This document shows, in pieces, positions 51,673 through 62,814 of a stretch of DNA of 64,000 bases. The number at the start of each line of letters is the position of its first letter. Position 1 is the stretch's first letter. The DNA comes from Opisthocomus hoazin (Eukaryota > Chordata > Aves > Opisthocomiformes > Opisthocomidae), in contig NC_134454.1 in NCBI RefSeq assembly GCF_030867145.1, positions 53,733,830-53,797,829 of the forward strand, given 5' to 3'. Below the pieces are notes generated by a model. It searched no databases and had not been told where the DNA came from. It saw only the letters and a program-made list of their open reading frames with translations. The position numbers were made by a program, and so were the translations under genes.

Positions 51673-51690
51673 GTCTCTTTGTGTGATTGT

Positions 51691-54600
51691 TTCAAATTCA
51701 ATATTATTTGACCATTGTATTGCCACTTGGAAAGCTACATGAAAGTCTAGAATACATACAGAGTTTAGTCATAAAAAGGAAGAGCTAAACCAGCTGTAAT
51801 ATTTTGCTGAGGAAAGAATTTGTGACTTCTGTCAATGAGTTTCCTAACAGGGTCAAAATACCGAGTGGTCATTACCCTTATGCTTGTTGTTTCTTTTCTT
51901 TGCAAAAAAAGAGGGCCTAAATACCATCACCAGTACAGTTCGTAAGCAGTTAATGCTTATTTACCATATATAGGTATGCATTACAAATTTGTGACCTTGT
52001 TACTACTAATGTTTTGAAAAGAAAAAAACCAAAGACATTTTAGAATTTCTTATAATGGGTCTCACACTTTCTTTTCCTTTGCAGGTCTAATGTAGTTTGC
52101 TCTGATACGAAAACGCTTGTGTAGTGTAGTGATGTTTATATAGCTACTTTCTTCCTGATTTTCAGTTCTTTCTAGGGCTTATTTCAATGCAGATTAAGGT
52201 TTAGGAAGAACTTAACTGAATTTGCAGTAGCTACCTTTTGCGGGATTCAGGATGGTTTGGTTTCTTCTGTATTGTCTACTACCTCTATGAATAAAGCTGA
52301 AGAAGTGCTTCCTGGTAATTAAATGGTTTAACCTATGACAATATACTGTGCCATTTTTACTAACCGCGTAACAGCTACACATCTGCTTTCTTGTTCTGCC
52401 TGATTTGCAGTAGTGAGCACGGAGAAATCTGATTCCCAGACTGACTTCTTCAAACGAATTGTGAGGGACTTCAGCACTAGGGTTATTTCCCCCCCCCCCC
52501 GCCCTCCAGTGGGGGGAATACTGAAACTTTATCCTTTGGGTAGAGAGAGCCACCCTGTGGCTGCTGTAGTTGACCTTAATTGTAAAGAAAATCTAGTTGC
52601 CAAGTTGTGAAGTGCTAAGACATTCAGCACTTAATAGCCTAGAAACTGTTCTGATTTAAAGGACAAGTTAATTATTTAGTATTGACGATAACAAGCAACA
52701 GCAATATTCTTGTAATCAGTCATGGAACAGTGAGCTTTTACTGCTTTTTCTTAACTGTGTAGGTGCTTGTTGCTACACATAAGGCCTTAGTAAGTTTTTT
52801 CTTTTATTATCTTCATTTAAATTTGTCTTTCACTTTTGTATTGTAATTAAAACAGCCCTTTACCTTTTCTCAGCTATTTGTAAGTTTACATCTTAATATC
52901 TAAAACATGCTTTTGTAATGATCTCTAAGGACCAGTATTCCGCTTGGTTTTTTGTTTTCATTTTTGTTGTTGTGGTGGTGGTGTTCCTTTTTCATGCTGC
53001 CCTTCTGGTGTTGAAGAATTTGATTCCCTAGGATTATATGAATTTTTCTGTCCCATGTAGATCTTTTGCATAGGTAGATTTTTGCTAAGTGTTTTGTGAT
53101 AACCACTAGCAGTGAACTACTGAAAAACATTCTGCTGGTCTTCTGTGTTCTCATGATGCATTGTGGGGTTTGTGGCTTTTCATTGACACAAAGTCTAAGG
53201 TTTACCAAGTGTTCAGGTGGTATTTTGTCTCCTTGTGGGGTTGCTTATTACACAGTTTTTTGCAGTCACAAAGGACAAGGACTGATGACACAAACAACCC
53301 ATCTCCTTTCTCCACCCCCTCTATAAACATGTTGTTTATAAGCTAAACCACTTATTTTGTGACTAAACATACTGTTTTTTTCACTTAACTGCACCTACTA
53401 AAACCCAAGAAATTCAGAAGTTTAAAATTTGTAGAAGGGCAATGGTTTATCTTAAAAGTATCAGTGAGGCTGCAAATTACCAAGAGATGCTTAGTGGCAA
53501 AAAGGAGGTTGTCTGGTGTGTTCAAAAGTGACTGGAAATTGGTCTGAAGGTCACGTTGCATTGACAGATAAGTCCTCACAGCAGGATCGCAGTGACGTTT
53601 GACTTAGTGTGACATTGCCTGTTGTCCTGCCAGTTAACGTTGATGAAGACAGAGTGAACAAGGACTGTCCTCCCCACACACTGCAGATGACTGAGGGGGG
53701 AAAGGGGGAGGATAGAGGGGAGTTAATGAGTAATCTGGGGATAGCTTCAGAAACGGTCTCTGAAGGGGAAACCATGAGCGTCATCAGAAGTGAACTTGGC
53801 TTTTGAAAATGACATACATACGGGAAATGTTCTTCCACTTGGAAAAATTAGGTAATGGCCTAGCCCTTTGCCCAAAGGTGAGAGGAAATCCTGAGACAAC
53901 AGGAAAACATGTCATGGGACTAGCAGGAGCTCTATAATGAGAAAATGAGGGGAAGGGCTGTCTTCTCAAAGTGGTGACACAGCCTGTCAGTACTGGGGAA
54001 GAGCAATGCCACACAGATGAGCAAAGTGTAGCAACAAAACACAAACGTTGGCTGAAGTTAGCATCTCCATGTCACACAATGAGCGCTTTGTTGGGCATTC
54101 AGGTGGGCAGCTGATCCTGCAGTTGATGGAACTGCACTGTGAGCGAGTACAGCTGCAGTGGTGGCTGGCTGGTGTCGGTCCAGCCTCTCTGAAGACAGCT
54201 TTTTGTTCTGGCATGCGTTTTGTCTTTGGTCATAGCCATGGTTGTGCTGGAAATGATTGCTGCAGCTAAAATCCTGTATGATGATGGTTGTGAGTCAGCT
54301 TGAAAAATTGCTAGCTTGGAGTTTGGGCACATTTGCTATTTTAGGAGAAAGGAGTTTGTATTTTACTGAAGACAACCTCTAACATGAATAAAAGGAACAA
54401 TTTTAGTTTTCTTGTTTGGTTTTGTCTGAAGTTAGGACATACTTGAAATTACAGTAAGATACTGTTTTTCTAAGACTTTTAAGTAATAGTTCTGAATTTC
54501 AAGGTGTTTTTTTCTTTGTGGAGAACTTCTTGAATAGAGGATTATGTAGGGGCAGGACCCCTTTAAACACTCTTCAGTAAAATCGTATATAGATGAGAAA

Positions 54601-57600
54601 ATAAAAGGAAGGAGATCAAAGAGATTTCTGAGAAAATCTTCAGGGCAGTTGCATAATAGGAACAGTCTTCAAAGTTTTTAATTGAGAATTTGAAAAGTTT
54701 CTACCGCTTCTTTCACAAAGAATAATGAATTTGTGTTTTATGATGTAGTGTGATGTTTTATGATGTTTAAATGATTTTTTTTCCCAAAAAAAATGAGGGG
54801 AAATAATAATACCACCATGCCTGCAGGATAGTGAGATGCAGTTTAAACAATCTACCTAGGATGATTGACTTGGGGTTTGGGGAATTTAACTGAAACTTGT
54901 GTGTCCTTACCGAATACATTACTGACGATCAGAATGATAGATGTTAATAATTAGTCATCTGAAGAATAAAGGTGATGCAGTGATGCTGCTGATGGGGTTG
55001 TATTCCTGTTAACTGATTGTCCTGAGAAGTTTTACCCATTCTCACTTAGTGTGACTCAATACTGGCAGTAATTAATTAGATAATGGACTGGCAGTGCGTG
55101 TGAGGCAGGCGTGCAAGATGATTCTTACTTCGTAAGGGGAAGTGCTTGTCATAGACATGAGCTGTCAGAACTGGTCATTGGTGACTTGTACAGGTTTCCG
55201 GAAAACCAAATCCCCATATATAGTGATTTCTTAGGAGAGTTGGTATTCATTGCGGTATGAGGAGAGTCCGGTATGGGCATGGTGCTAATGCCTAGCATAA
55301 TTCCTTAACCATCTTCTCTGTCAAAGTTCGCAGGCATCTCTGAGACATTCTGTCATCAAATGTTTGAAGTATCGGGCGACAGAAAAAATGTTGCCCAGTG
55401 ATTTGCTTCTAGGTTTGCATGGGCTGGGCTCCTCTATTCTTGTCTTGACTGATGATTAATCTGTATTGCTCTAAAGTACTAAACTAATACCAGCCTCTGA
55501 ATCTTTGTAGGACTACTGGTTAATTAGGAAAAGGATGGCTTGTTTTGCCCCTGTAATGGGTACGTACTTGGATGCTGAGATGCAAATCATAGCATTAGCA
55601 AGGAAAATAGAGGAAAATCTAGCAGGCAGTCAAATGTGAGCCACCTTGTAACCCTCTATCCCTACAATTATACGTGTGTTCTTTGTTAGGAATTCTCACA
55701 AGTAAACTGATGCTAGTAGAAAATGCAGAGCTACCTCAGCTTACAGGAACCATCAGGCTGACTTACAGAGTTAATGAGGAGAGGTGTGAAAGTAGCATGG
55801 AGAGACATTGTTAATAATCAGATGTTTGGGGAGCTGGTCATGCACACTGGCAGCATCTGTTTCACTTCATTCTTCTGCCTACCTTTTATCTGAAAGCTAT
55901 TAAAAGACAAAACTGTGTATGAGAAAGGAAGTATGTGCTCTGCATACATGTGCCTGTCACGTACAGTGAGTGCGTAGAGTTCCTAAACTTCAAAACAGTT
56001 GAAAATGAACTAGCGTTTGAAGTGAGGTAGATCTATCTAGGGACTGATAACACATTCTCAGACAAATCACCTGTAACAGACTAGAAATGAAATATTTGGT
56101 ATATTTCGGGTAGCAGATTTTCCTGTTGGAGCCTGTAAAATAATTAAGGTTTGACCCGAGTTCCAGATAAGTGTACCGTCTGTACTTGCATTTGCCTTTG
56201 ATATAGTTTTAGAAACCCAAGTTAAAAGGGTCTGGTGTAGTCTCATAACTAAAAGAGCTTTGAAAGGAGTACCAAATATTATAATATTTTTCTTAAAACT
56301 GCAACACAGAAGACCGAGACAAAAAATACATGGATTATGCATGTTGCTGAATGGCAGCACTTGAGATCTCTCTTTTTTAGGACCCCTTGCATTTCTGAAT
56401 CTCAAGTTTGTCACAGCTACGTTCATTGCACTTGGCTTGCTGTTTCCTAAGTCCTGTATGAGCAAGTGTGACATAACATGTGAAAAGAATCTGTGAAGAG
56501 TATCCATGAATGAGAGCTGGTGCAGCCTCTGACTGACAGTAACAATAGATTACTCTGGGAGTATTCCCAGCAGGAGCAACAGGGTTGATGCCAGAACCAC
56601 AAAACAAACTGCTTGCTTCGAAGTGATGATGTTCGTGAGATGGATGGGAGGTGAAATGAAGCTGCAAGTCAAGAAAAGCAGAATAACCCCAAACCTTCCA
56701 TTTCCAAGGAAAAATTAAACACAAAACTGAGACTACATCTATTCTTTTAGCAACAGCAGGTTTACTATTGCTTATATAACAAAGGTCTAAAAAGTCTTTC
56801 TCTGGGAATGGCGAATATCTCATGCTCAAAGGGTAACAACTCTTCAGCAGCGACTCAGTGTTTCTGAGTTGTGACAGAACCTCCCTGAACGGAACAAGCT
56901 TGTACCTGCATTGTTTGGAGAAAAGATATAAGATATTCGTTAATGTTACAAAACTATAATCCTGTGCTTTGCAAAGACCATAAGGAACTTGGAGTAAATG
57001 CCTAGAAAGACTGATGCTGTTATGCCAAAACCTTCCTGTTTTAGGAAGGTGTTACATGAAGGATTAAGCCATCTCAAAACTATGTAGTGACTGGAACTTC
57101 AGAGCTGTTGTTTTTACTGTGTTTCAGCAGAAAGTTTTCTACTCTTTGCAGTTTTTCTATTAGCTTGGGTGGCATTTGGGTGTAAATAGTACTGACATTA
57201 TAATCCCTCCACATCAAGAAAGAATTACGTTTTGGATCACTGCATTCAACTAGTTGCTCATTTCACATCCTCGTGACTGAGCTCGCTAAGGTCTGAGGAG
57301 ACCTAACAAAGATGAGGGCTGGCTGTATTACTTCAGAGAATCATATTAGCAGCTGACTGGCTGTGACAAAAAGAAAAAGATGGCAGTGCTCACCCAGCAC
57401 ACCGCAGAAATGCGTCCCATGAGGCATTCTTCTCCCCTGCCACTCCAAGCATGTGGCGATCCAGACCTCTCAGGCTGGAATTAAAACTGTGCATTGTTCC
57501 CACACTGGGCAGAGACGTTTTGCTTGCCGTTAATGCGAACACTGTGTGTGGCTCACAAGGAAGGCTGAGGTATATGCCTCTAGTCTTTACATGGAGGGAA

Positions 57601-58844
57601 GGGTCTCTGCCAAATATCTGACTGTCAGGTAGGGTGCCCAAGCTAGGGCTGTCCAAAACGCCATTTGCAGAGGGGGGGGGGCTCCTAAATAAAATAAAAT
57701 AAACACAGAACCGAGCTTGTGAGTATGGAAATAGAGAGGTTCACACAGCCTGCAACTGCTTCTCTTAATCTTCACAGTCTCCAGCTGTCACTCTAAGGTG
57801 CATGGAAATTAATCCAAATAATAAACCTCCAACCACGCTGTAATTGGCCTGACAAGTTAGTGTTTGGTGCCCTCTAGCTGGTTAAATGAGATTTGCAAGC
57901 AGGCTCCAAGAAATGACATAGCTTGTTGCTGTTTGAGTTCTCTTAATTTTAGGTGAAAATGAAAGCAGCTTAAACCAAGCTTTGTAATGGGCAGTAACTA
58001 TTCTTTAGTGCACTTGTTCTCCTGGGGTCTAAATGGAAATTACCAAAGAAGAATAATTCAGATGAAGAATCACGTTCCTGGAGCTGAAGCTTGACCTTCA
58101 CAGTGACAAGATACAGTGTTATCACCACTTTACCTCTGTAATTGGATGGGTGTTTTAATGAGGGTTTTTTCCATATTAAAGCTGTGTTTACCATTAGTTA
58201 CACTATTGAGCGTAGCGCTGTTCTGCACAAAACTACTGCTTTCACAGCAAGACCCCTGAGCCGTGTTTTTCTGCAGTGGGGGATGCTGTGCTCCTTCCTA
58301 AGGTGAGTAGTGTTACGAGGGAGCTTGATTTACGGATCTTTGGTAAACTATATTGGTGATTAAACAGAACTTCCCTAACTGATTTAATGCGAAGATAGTC
58401 CACTGGGCTTCACGTTTGACTTATTTTCACTGAGTGATGCCGGTTTTTTGTGTGTTTTGCTGCTCCGTTATAGAAAGGGGGCCCAAATCTGTGTGGCAGT
58501 TGCTGTTCCCGAGTATACTGCGTAAATCAGTCAGGGTGGGTGCATGAGGCCACAGGAGCTGCAAGGTGAGCAAGAGATGAGCAGCAGAACCCCAAACTCT
58601 CACATTCTACTCTAGTGCCTTGCTTTTTTTATTTTGCTGCCCACCGTGTGACTTCTACACACAGTGTAGAAAGGAGAGATACGACCTTATATAGACTAAG
58701 AATCTGAAAAAAAGAAAAGGAAGTTCGCTCTTTTTTTTGTTTGTTTCACTTAATAAATGTGGAACAAAGCAAACAGCGCTGGACAAAACCTTGTGTTCAA
58801 AAATCAGCCCGTTTGCTTGCCAGTGACATGCAGCGAAAGGCTGA
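51691..58844. other. Intergenic, downstream of C9orf85
   Basis: No gene is recognised. It contains a C-run at 52489-52500, a less AT-rich block near 53600-54270 with overlapping short frames on both strands, and two overlapping minus frames at 56067-56829 with no known domain. In mammals the next gene in this direction is GDA; I see no GDA exon here. Confidence 0.55.
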
Positions 58845-59285
58845 GGTAAGACGCAAGCCTCCCTGGCGCCGCTTTCACTGCCGTCCTCGCCTTTCTCCCT
58901 CGAAAAAGCTGCCCTGCAACACCAGCTGTCACTGCACCAAAGTGGAGAAGTTGGCTCAGAGGTTGGCTTCCTGCTGACAACAGCTTTAAAAACCACCAGC
59001 AATGCCGGGTCTCCGGGCTGGGTGTCTGGAAGGTGCTTTGCGTTCGCACCCCGGGGCCATCCGGCCAGGTGTCATCTCGCAGGGGTGCAACTCTCCCTGG
59101 TATGCGCGGCCAGCTGCCACCCGGGTGGTCCACGCTCCTGGCAAACTCCTCCGGAGAGCAGGCTGGGGTCAACGGCGCACGCCGGAGCTGGGGGTTCTGC
59201 TTTTAATATGCAGTCTGCTTTCAGGGAAAGCTTAAAAGGCCGTGCTTCCCAGCCCGGCCTCCACACTCGCAGCTGCGATACCACA
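58845..59285. promoter_or_regulatory. Small isolated CpG-rich block
   Basis: About 440 bp with roughly 25 or more CpG dinucleotides by eye, in a region otherwise poor in CpG and 7 kb from the end of C9orf85. The frames through it on both strands resemble no known protein and are products of composition. It could be a distal regulatory element, the start of an unrecognised non-coding transcript, or an old GC-rich repeat. Confidence 0.4.
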
Positions 59286-59379
59286 GGTAGGCAAATACTG
59301 AATTCTCAAAAGGCAATGCTAACATGCTCATTCAGTATCCTGGCCTCCTGTCATGTGAATTAAAAAGCCCCAGCTCTCA

Positions 59380-60505
59380 TGGCTTAGCCTGGATAAATGC
59401 CAGGTGCCCACCACAACTACTCTATCACTCCCCTCCTCAGGTGGACAGGGGAGAGGGAATGTGATGAAAGGCTCCAGGGTTGAGACAAGGACAGGGACAG
59501 ATCACTCACCGATTGCTGTCACGGGCAAAACAGACTGAACCTGGGGAGAAAGTTTTATTGCCAATCAAATCAGAGTAGAATAATGAGCAATAAAACCAAA
59601 TCTTACATGCAACACCTCTCCCTTCTTCGCAGGCTCAACTTCACTCCCAATTTTCTACTTCCTTCCCCTACACAGTGCAGGGGGACAGGGAACAGGGGCT
59701 GTGGTCAGTTCATCACACGCTGTCTCTGCTGCTCATTCCTCCTCAGGGGGAGGACTCCTCACACTCTGCCCCTGCTCCAGTGTGAGGTCCCTCTCATGGG
59801 AGACAGTTCTCCACGAACTTCTCCAATGTGAGTCCATCCCACGGGCTGCATCTCTTCACGAACTGCCCCAGCGTGGGTCCTTCCCACGGGGTGCAGTCCT
59901 TCAGGAACAGGCTGCTCCAGCGTGGGTCCCCCACGGGGTCACAAGCCCTGCCAGCAAACCTGCTCTGGTGTGGGCTCCTCTCCCCACGGGCCCACAGGTC
60001 CTGGCAGGAACCTGCTCCAGCGCGGGCTCCCCACAGGGTCTCAGCCTCCTTCAGGCATCACCTGCTCCAGTGTGGGGTCCCTTCCATGGGCTACAGGTGG
60101 AGATCTGCTCCACTGTGGACATTCATGGGCTGCAGGGACACAACCTGCCTCACCATGGTCTTCATCACGGGCTGCAAGGGAAGGCTCTCTGCTCTGGCGC
60201 CTGGAGCACCTCCTTCCCCTCCTTCTTCACTGACCTTGGTGTCTGCAGAGTGGTTTCTCTCACATCATCTTACACCTCTCTCTAACTGCTGTCTCTGCAG
60301 GTTTTTTTCTTCCCCTTCTTAAATACGTTATCCCAGAGGCGCTACCACTGTCGCTGATTGGCTTGGCCTTGGCCAGTGGTGGGTCCATCCTGGAGCCAGT
60401 TGGCATGGATTCTGTCAGACATGGGGGAAGCTTCTGGCAGCTTCTCACTGAAACCACCCCTTTAGCCCCACCGCTACCAAAACCTTCCCATGCAGACCCA
60501 CAACA
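59380..60505 (-). mobile_element. Retroviral-type LTR, copy 3 (apparently solo)
   Basis: About 1.13 kb on the minus strand, the best preserved of the three copies. It begins TGTTG at 60505 and ends CA at 59380. The left edge (TGGCTTAGCCTGGATAAAT) aligns with the left edge of copy 1 (TGGTTTGGCCTGGATAAAT), which fixes the boundary. It carries a TATTTAAG-type promoter word near 60320, about nine ~50-bp GC-rich units at 59765-60190, and AATAAA on the minus strand at 59554-59559. Open frames of up to 194 codons cross the array in several phases and are not viral genes. No gag, pol or env adjoins it. Confidence 0.78.
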
Positions 60506-61747
60506 CCAACACTGCACAAACCACACGTCAATCACACCAAAGAAAGGATTAGACTTCGATATATCAAGCTCAGCTCATGAATTTCCTCAGAAGTCTTGGA
60601 AAACTGGTGTACAGTGATTGAGTGAGAAAGAAGCCTGAAAAAGAAATTGTTGCCACCAAATGAGATTTCACCCACAACACTTTCTTCAGCAGTGGGTTCT
60701 CAGGAGCGTCTCTGAGCTGCTAGTTGACAGGGCCTCAAAGTAGGTGTGTGTCCAGGCCAACAAAATTTTTGCTATTCTCTTCTGTTAGCTGAGAACAAGA
60801 GCAGGTGAAAAAGAGTTTGGCTTCCTGTATCAAATTCCATCTCAGTAAGCACCCGCTTATTTAGCATGGTGGGCCAGCCTTGGCTAACAGCCGAGCCACT
60901 CGCTCGCTCCCCTCTCCTGTGGCATGGGAGAAAGCAGAAGGAAGGTGAAGAGACTTGTGGATTGAGGTAATGACAGCTTAATAGAGACAGCAAAAGCTGC
61001 ACTTGCAGGCAAAGCAAAGCAAGGAATTCACTCACTGCTTCCTGTGGGCAGGCAGATGTTTAGCAGCTCCCTGGAGAGCAGGGCTTCATCATGCGTAACA
61101 GCTTCTTGAGAAAATAAACACCATCAAATGTTCCCCCCTTCCTTCTCCTTTCCCTCCACTTTTATTGCCAAGCACGATGTCATGTGGTATGAGGCATCCC
61201 TTTGGCCACTTCAGGTCAGCTGTCCCGGCGGTGCCCCCTCCCAGCCTCCTGCCCAGCCCTGGCTGACATCTTGGTGGGGGCCAGAGGGTGAAAGAGAGAG
61301 AGCCTTGACTCTGTGCGAGCACTGCCCAGTGACAGCCAGAACACGGGTGTGCTGTCAGCACGGGTTTGGTCACAAATGCAAAGCTTGGCACCGTACGGGC
61401 TGCTGTGGAGAAGGTCAACCCTATCCCAGCTAGACCCAGTGCATTTACGTACTGAGTTTGCTTTCTGATTTGTCTCAGTGTTGCAGCAATCTCAGGTCTG
61501 TAAAATTGTAAAATTGTTAATACAGACCTTTCTACACACAAACTGAACAAATCTTGTAAGAAAATTTTTGAGCATACGCATGGGGATCCGTATGCATCAA
61601 TCTGATTAAATGTTTACCTCTCACTAAAAGTTGGTTTGGTATAATCACTAAAGGGTAAAATGCGTGACAAGCAACTCTTTTCTTGAAAGAAAGATCTGAA
61701 CCTATATTTTAAAACAAATCAATGTCTTCTTCATTAGTTAAGTGTTA
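60506..61747. other. Intergenic, no gene recognised
   Basis: Moderately GC-rich sequence. The 153-codon minus frame at 61089-61550 and the overlapping plus frame have no recognisable domain. No repeat is identified. Confidence 0.5.
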
Positions 61748-62327
61748 CAGAATCACAGAATCACAGAATAGTAGGGGTTGGAAGGGACCTCTGTGGTTCA
61801 TCTAGTCCAACCCCCCTGCCGAAGCAGGGTCACCTACAGCAGGCCGCACAGGACCCCGTCCAGGCGGGTCTTGAATATCTCCAGAGAAGGAGACTCCACA
61901 ACCTCCCTGGGCAGCCTGTTCCAGTGCTCCGTCACCCTCAGAGTGAAGAAGTTCCTCCTCATGTTCAGACGGAACTTCCTGTGCCTCAGTTTGTGCCCAT
62001 TGCCCCTTGTCCTGTCACTGGGCACCACTGAAAAGAGCTTGGCCCCATCCTCCTGACACCCACCCTTCAGATATTTGTAGGCATTTATAAGGTCCCCTCG
62101 CAGCCTTCTCTTCTTCAGGCTGAACAAGCCCAGTTCCCTCAACCTCTCCTCGTAGGGGAGATGCTCCAGTCCCCTCACCATCCTCGTAGCCCTCCGCTGG
62201 ACTCTCTCAAGTAGCTCTTCATCTTTCTTGAACTGGGGAGCCCAGAACTGGACACAGTACTCCAGATGGGGCCTCACCAGGGCAGTGTAGAGGGGAAGGA
62301 GAACCTCCCTCCTCCTGCTAGCCACAC
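61748..62327 (-). mobile_element. CR1 LINE 3' fragment with open ORF2 tail
   Basis: About 580 bp starting with repeated CAGAATCA words. On the minus strand a frame of about 163 codons runs without a stop through [59 protein letters not shown] and [27 protein letters not shown]. It is the longest copy of the CR1 type shared with 3099, 27650 and 41496. The catalytic domain is missing by 5' truncation. It lies 0.5 kb from the next CR1, in the same orientation. Confidence 0.94.
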
Positions 62328-62814
62328 AGAGTTTGAAGACTCTGGAAAAAAATACTTACAAGGTGCTGGATGTTTAGGATTTGGATATTTGCAATCAGAG
62401 AGTGACATTCGAGTTTGTGGAGAGCAGGTGGTTTGTCTTTTCCTCTTTTGGAGGTTCCTTGGTCACTTAACTTCAGAGATGTGTGTGTTCTGGAGAAGTT
62501 CAGATATGAGGGTGGTAATGAGCAGAACATGTTACGATCATAAGTGCTGGGGAATAGAAATCTGGAAACTAATTATTTGCCACTCCTGACAACAGAGCTC
62601 CTTTTTTTTTTTCCTTTTGCAGTTCATTTCATACTCTGATTGATGATCTCTGGCAGTTATCCATGTGCATGAGAGCGTTCAGATCCACACCAGCATGTTG
62701 TTTTAGTGAGTATTAAAGGTCTGTGTAGGACTTCATAGAGCAGCACTGCATAAGACTTTCGTTCTGGAACTACTGAAGGGTTTTCTGGGAACTATGGAAT
62801 TGTTCATTTATCTT
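62328..62814. other. Spacer between two CR1 fragments
   Basis: Nothing recognised apart from a T-run near 62603. Confidence 0.6.

Larger units (their letters stand above)
51406..51690 (+). other. C9orf85: C9orf85 3' untranslated region
   Basis: A short 3' UTR with two AATAAA signals (51556-51561 and 51667-51672). Cleavage 15-25 bases after the second would end the transcript near 51690; use of the first would end it near 51580. Which is used cannot be told from sequence. Confidence 0.6.

Noticed and set aside
56067-56829. Two overlapping minus frames of 146 and 150 codons
   Set aside because: No recognisable domain; the frames overlap in different phases and lack gene context. Chance remains the simplest reading.
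58262-58310. Exon-like segment bounded by TTTCTGCAG and GTGAGTAG
   Set aside because: Only about 25 bases long, with no conserved peptide or neighbouring exon; likely chance splice-like words.
59701-60322. 194-, 164- and 103-codon frames in LTR copy 3
   Set aside because: Same tandem array as copy 1; not genes.
61089-61550. 153-codon minus frame with an opposing 101-codon plus frame
   Set aside because: Moderately GC-rich DNA with frames open on both strands; no known family.
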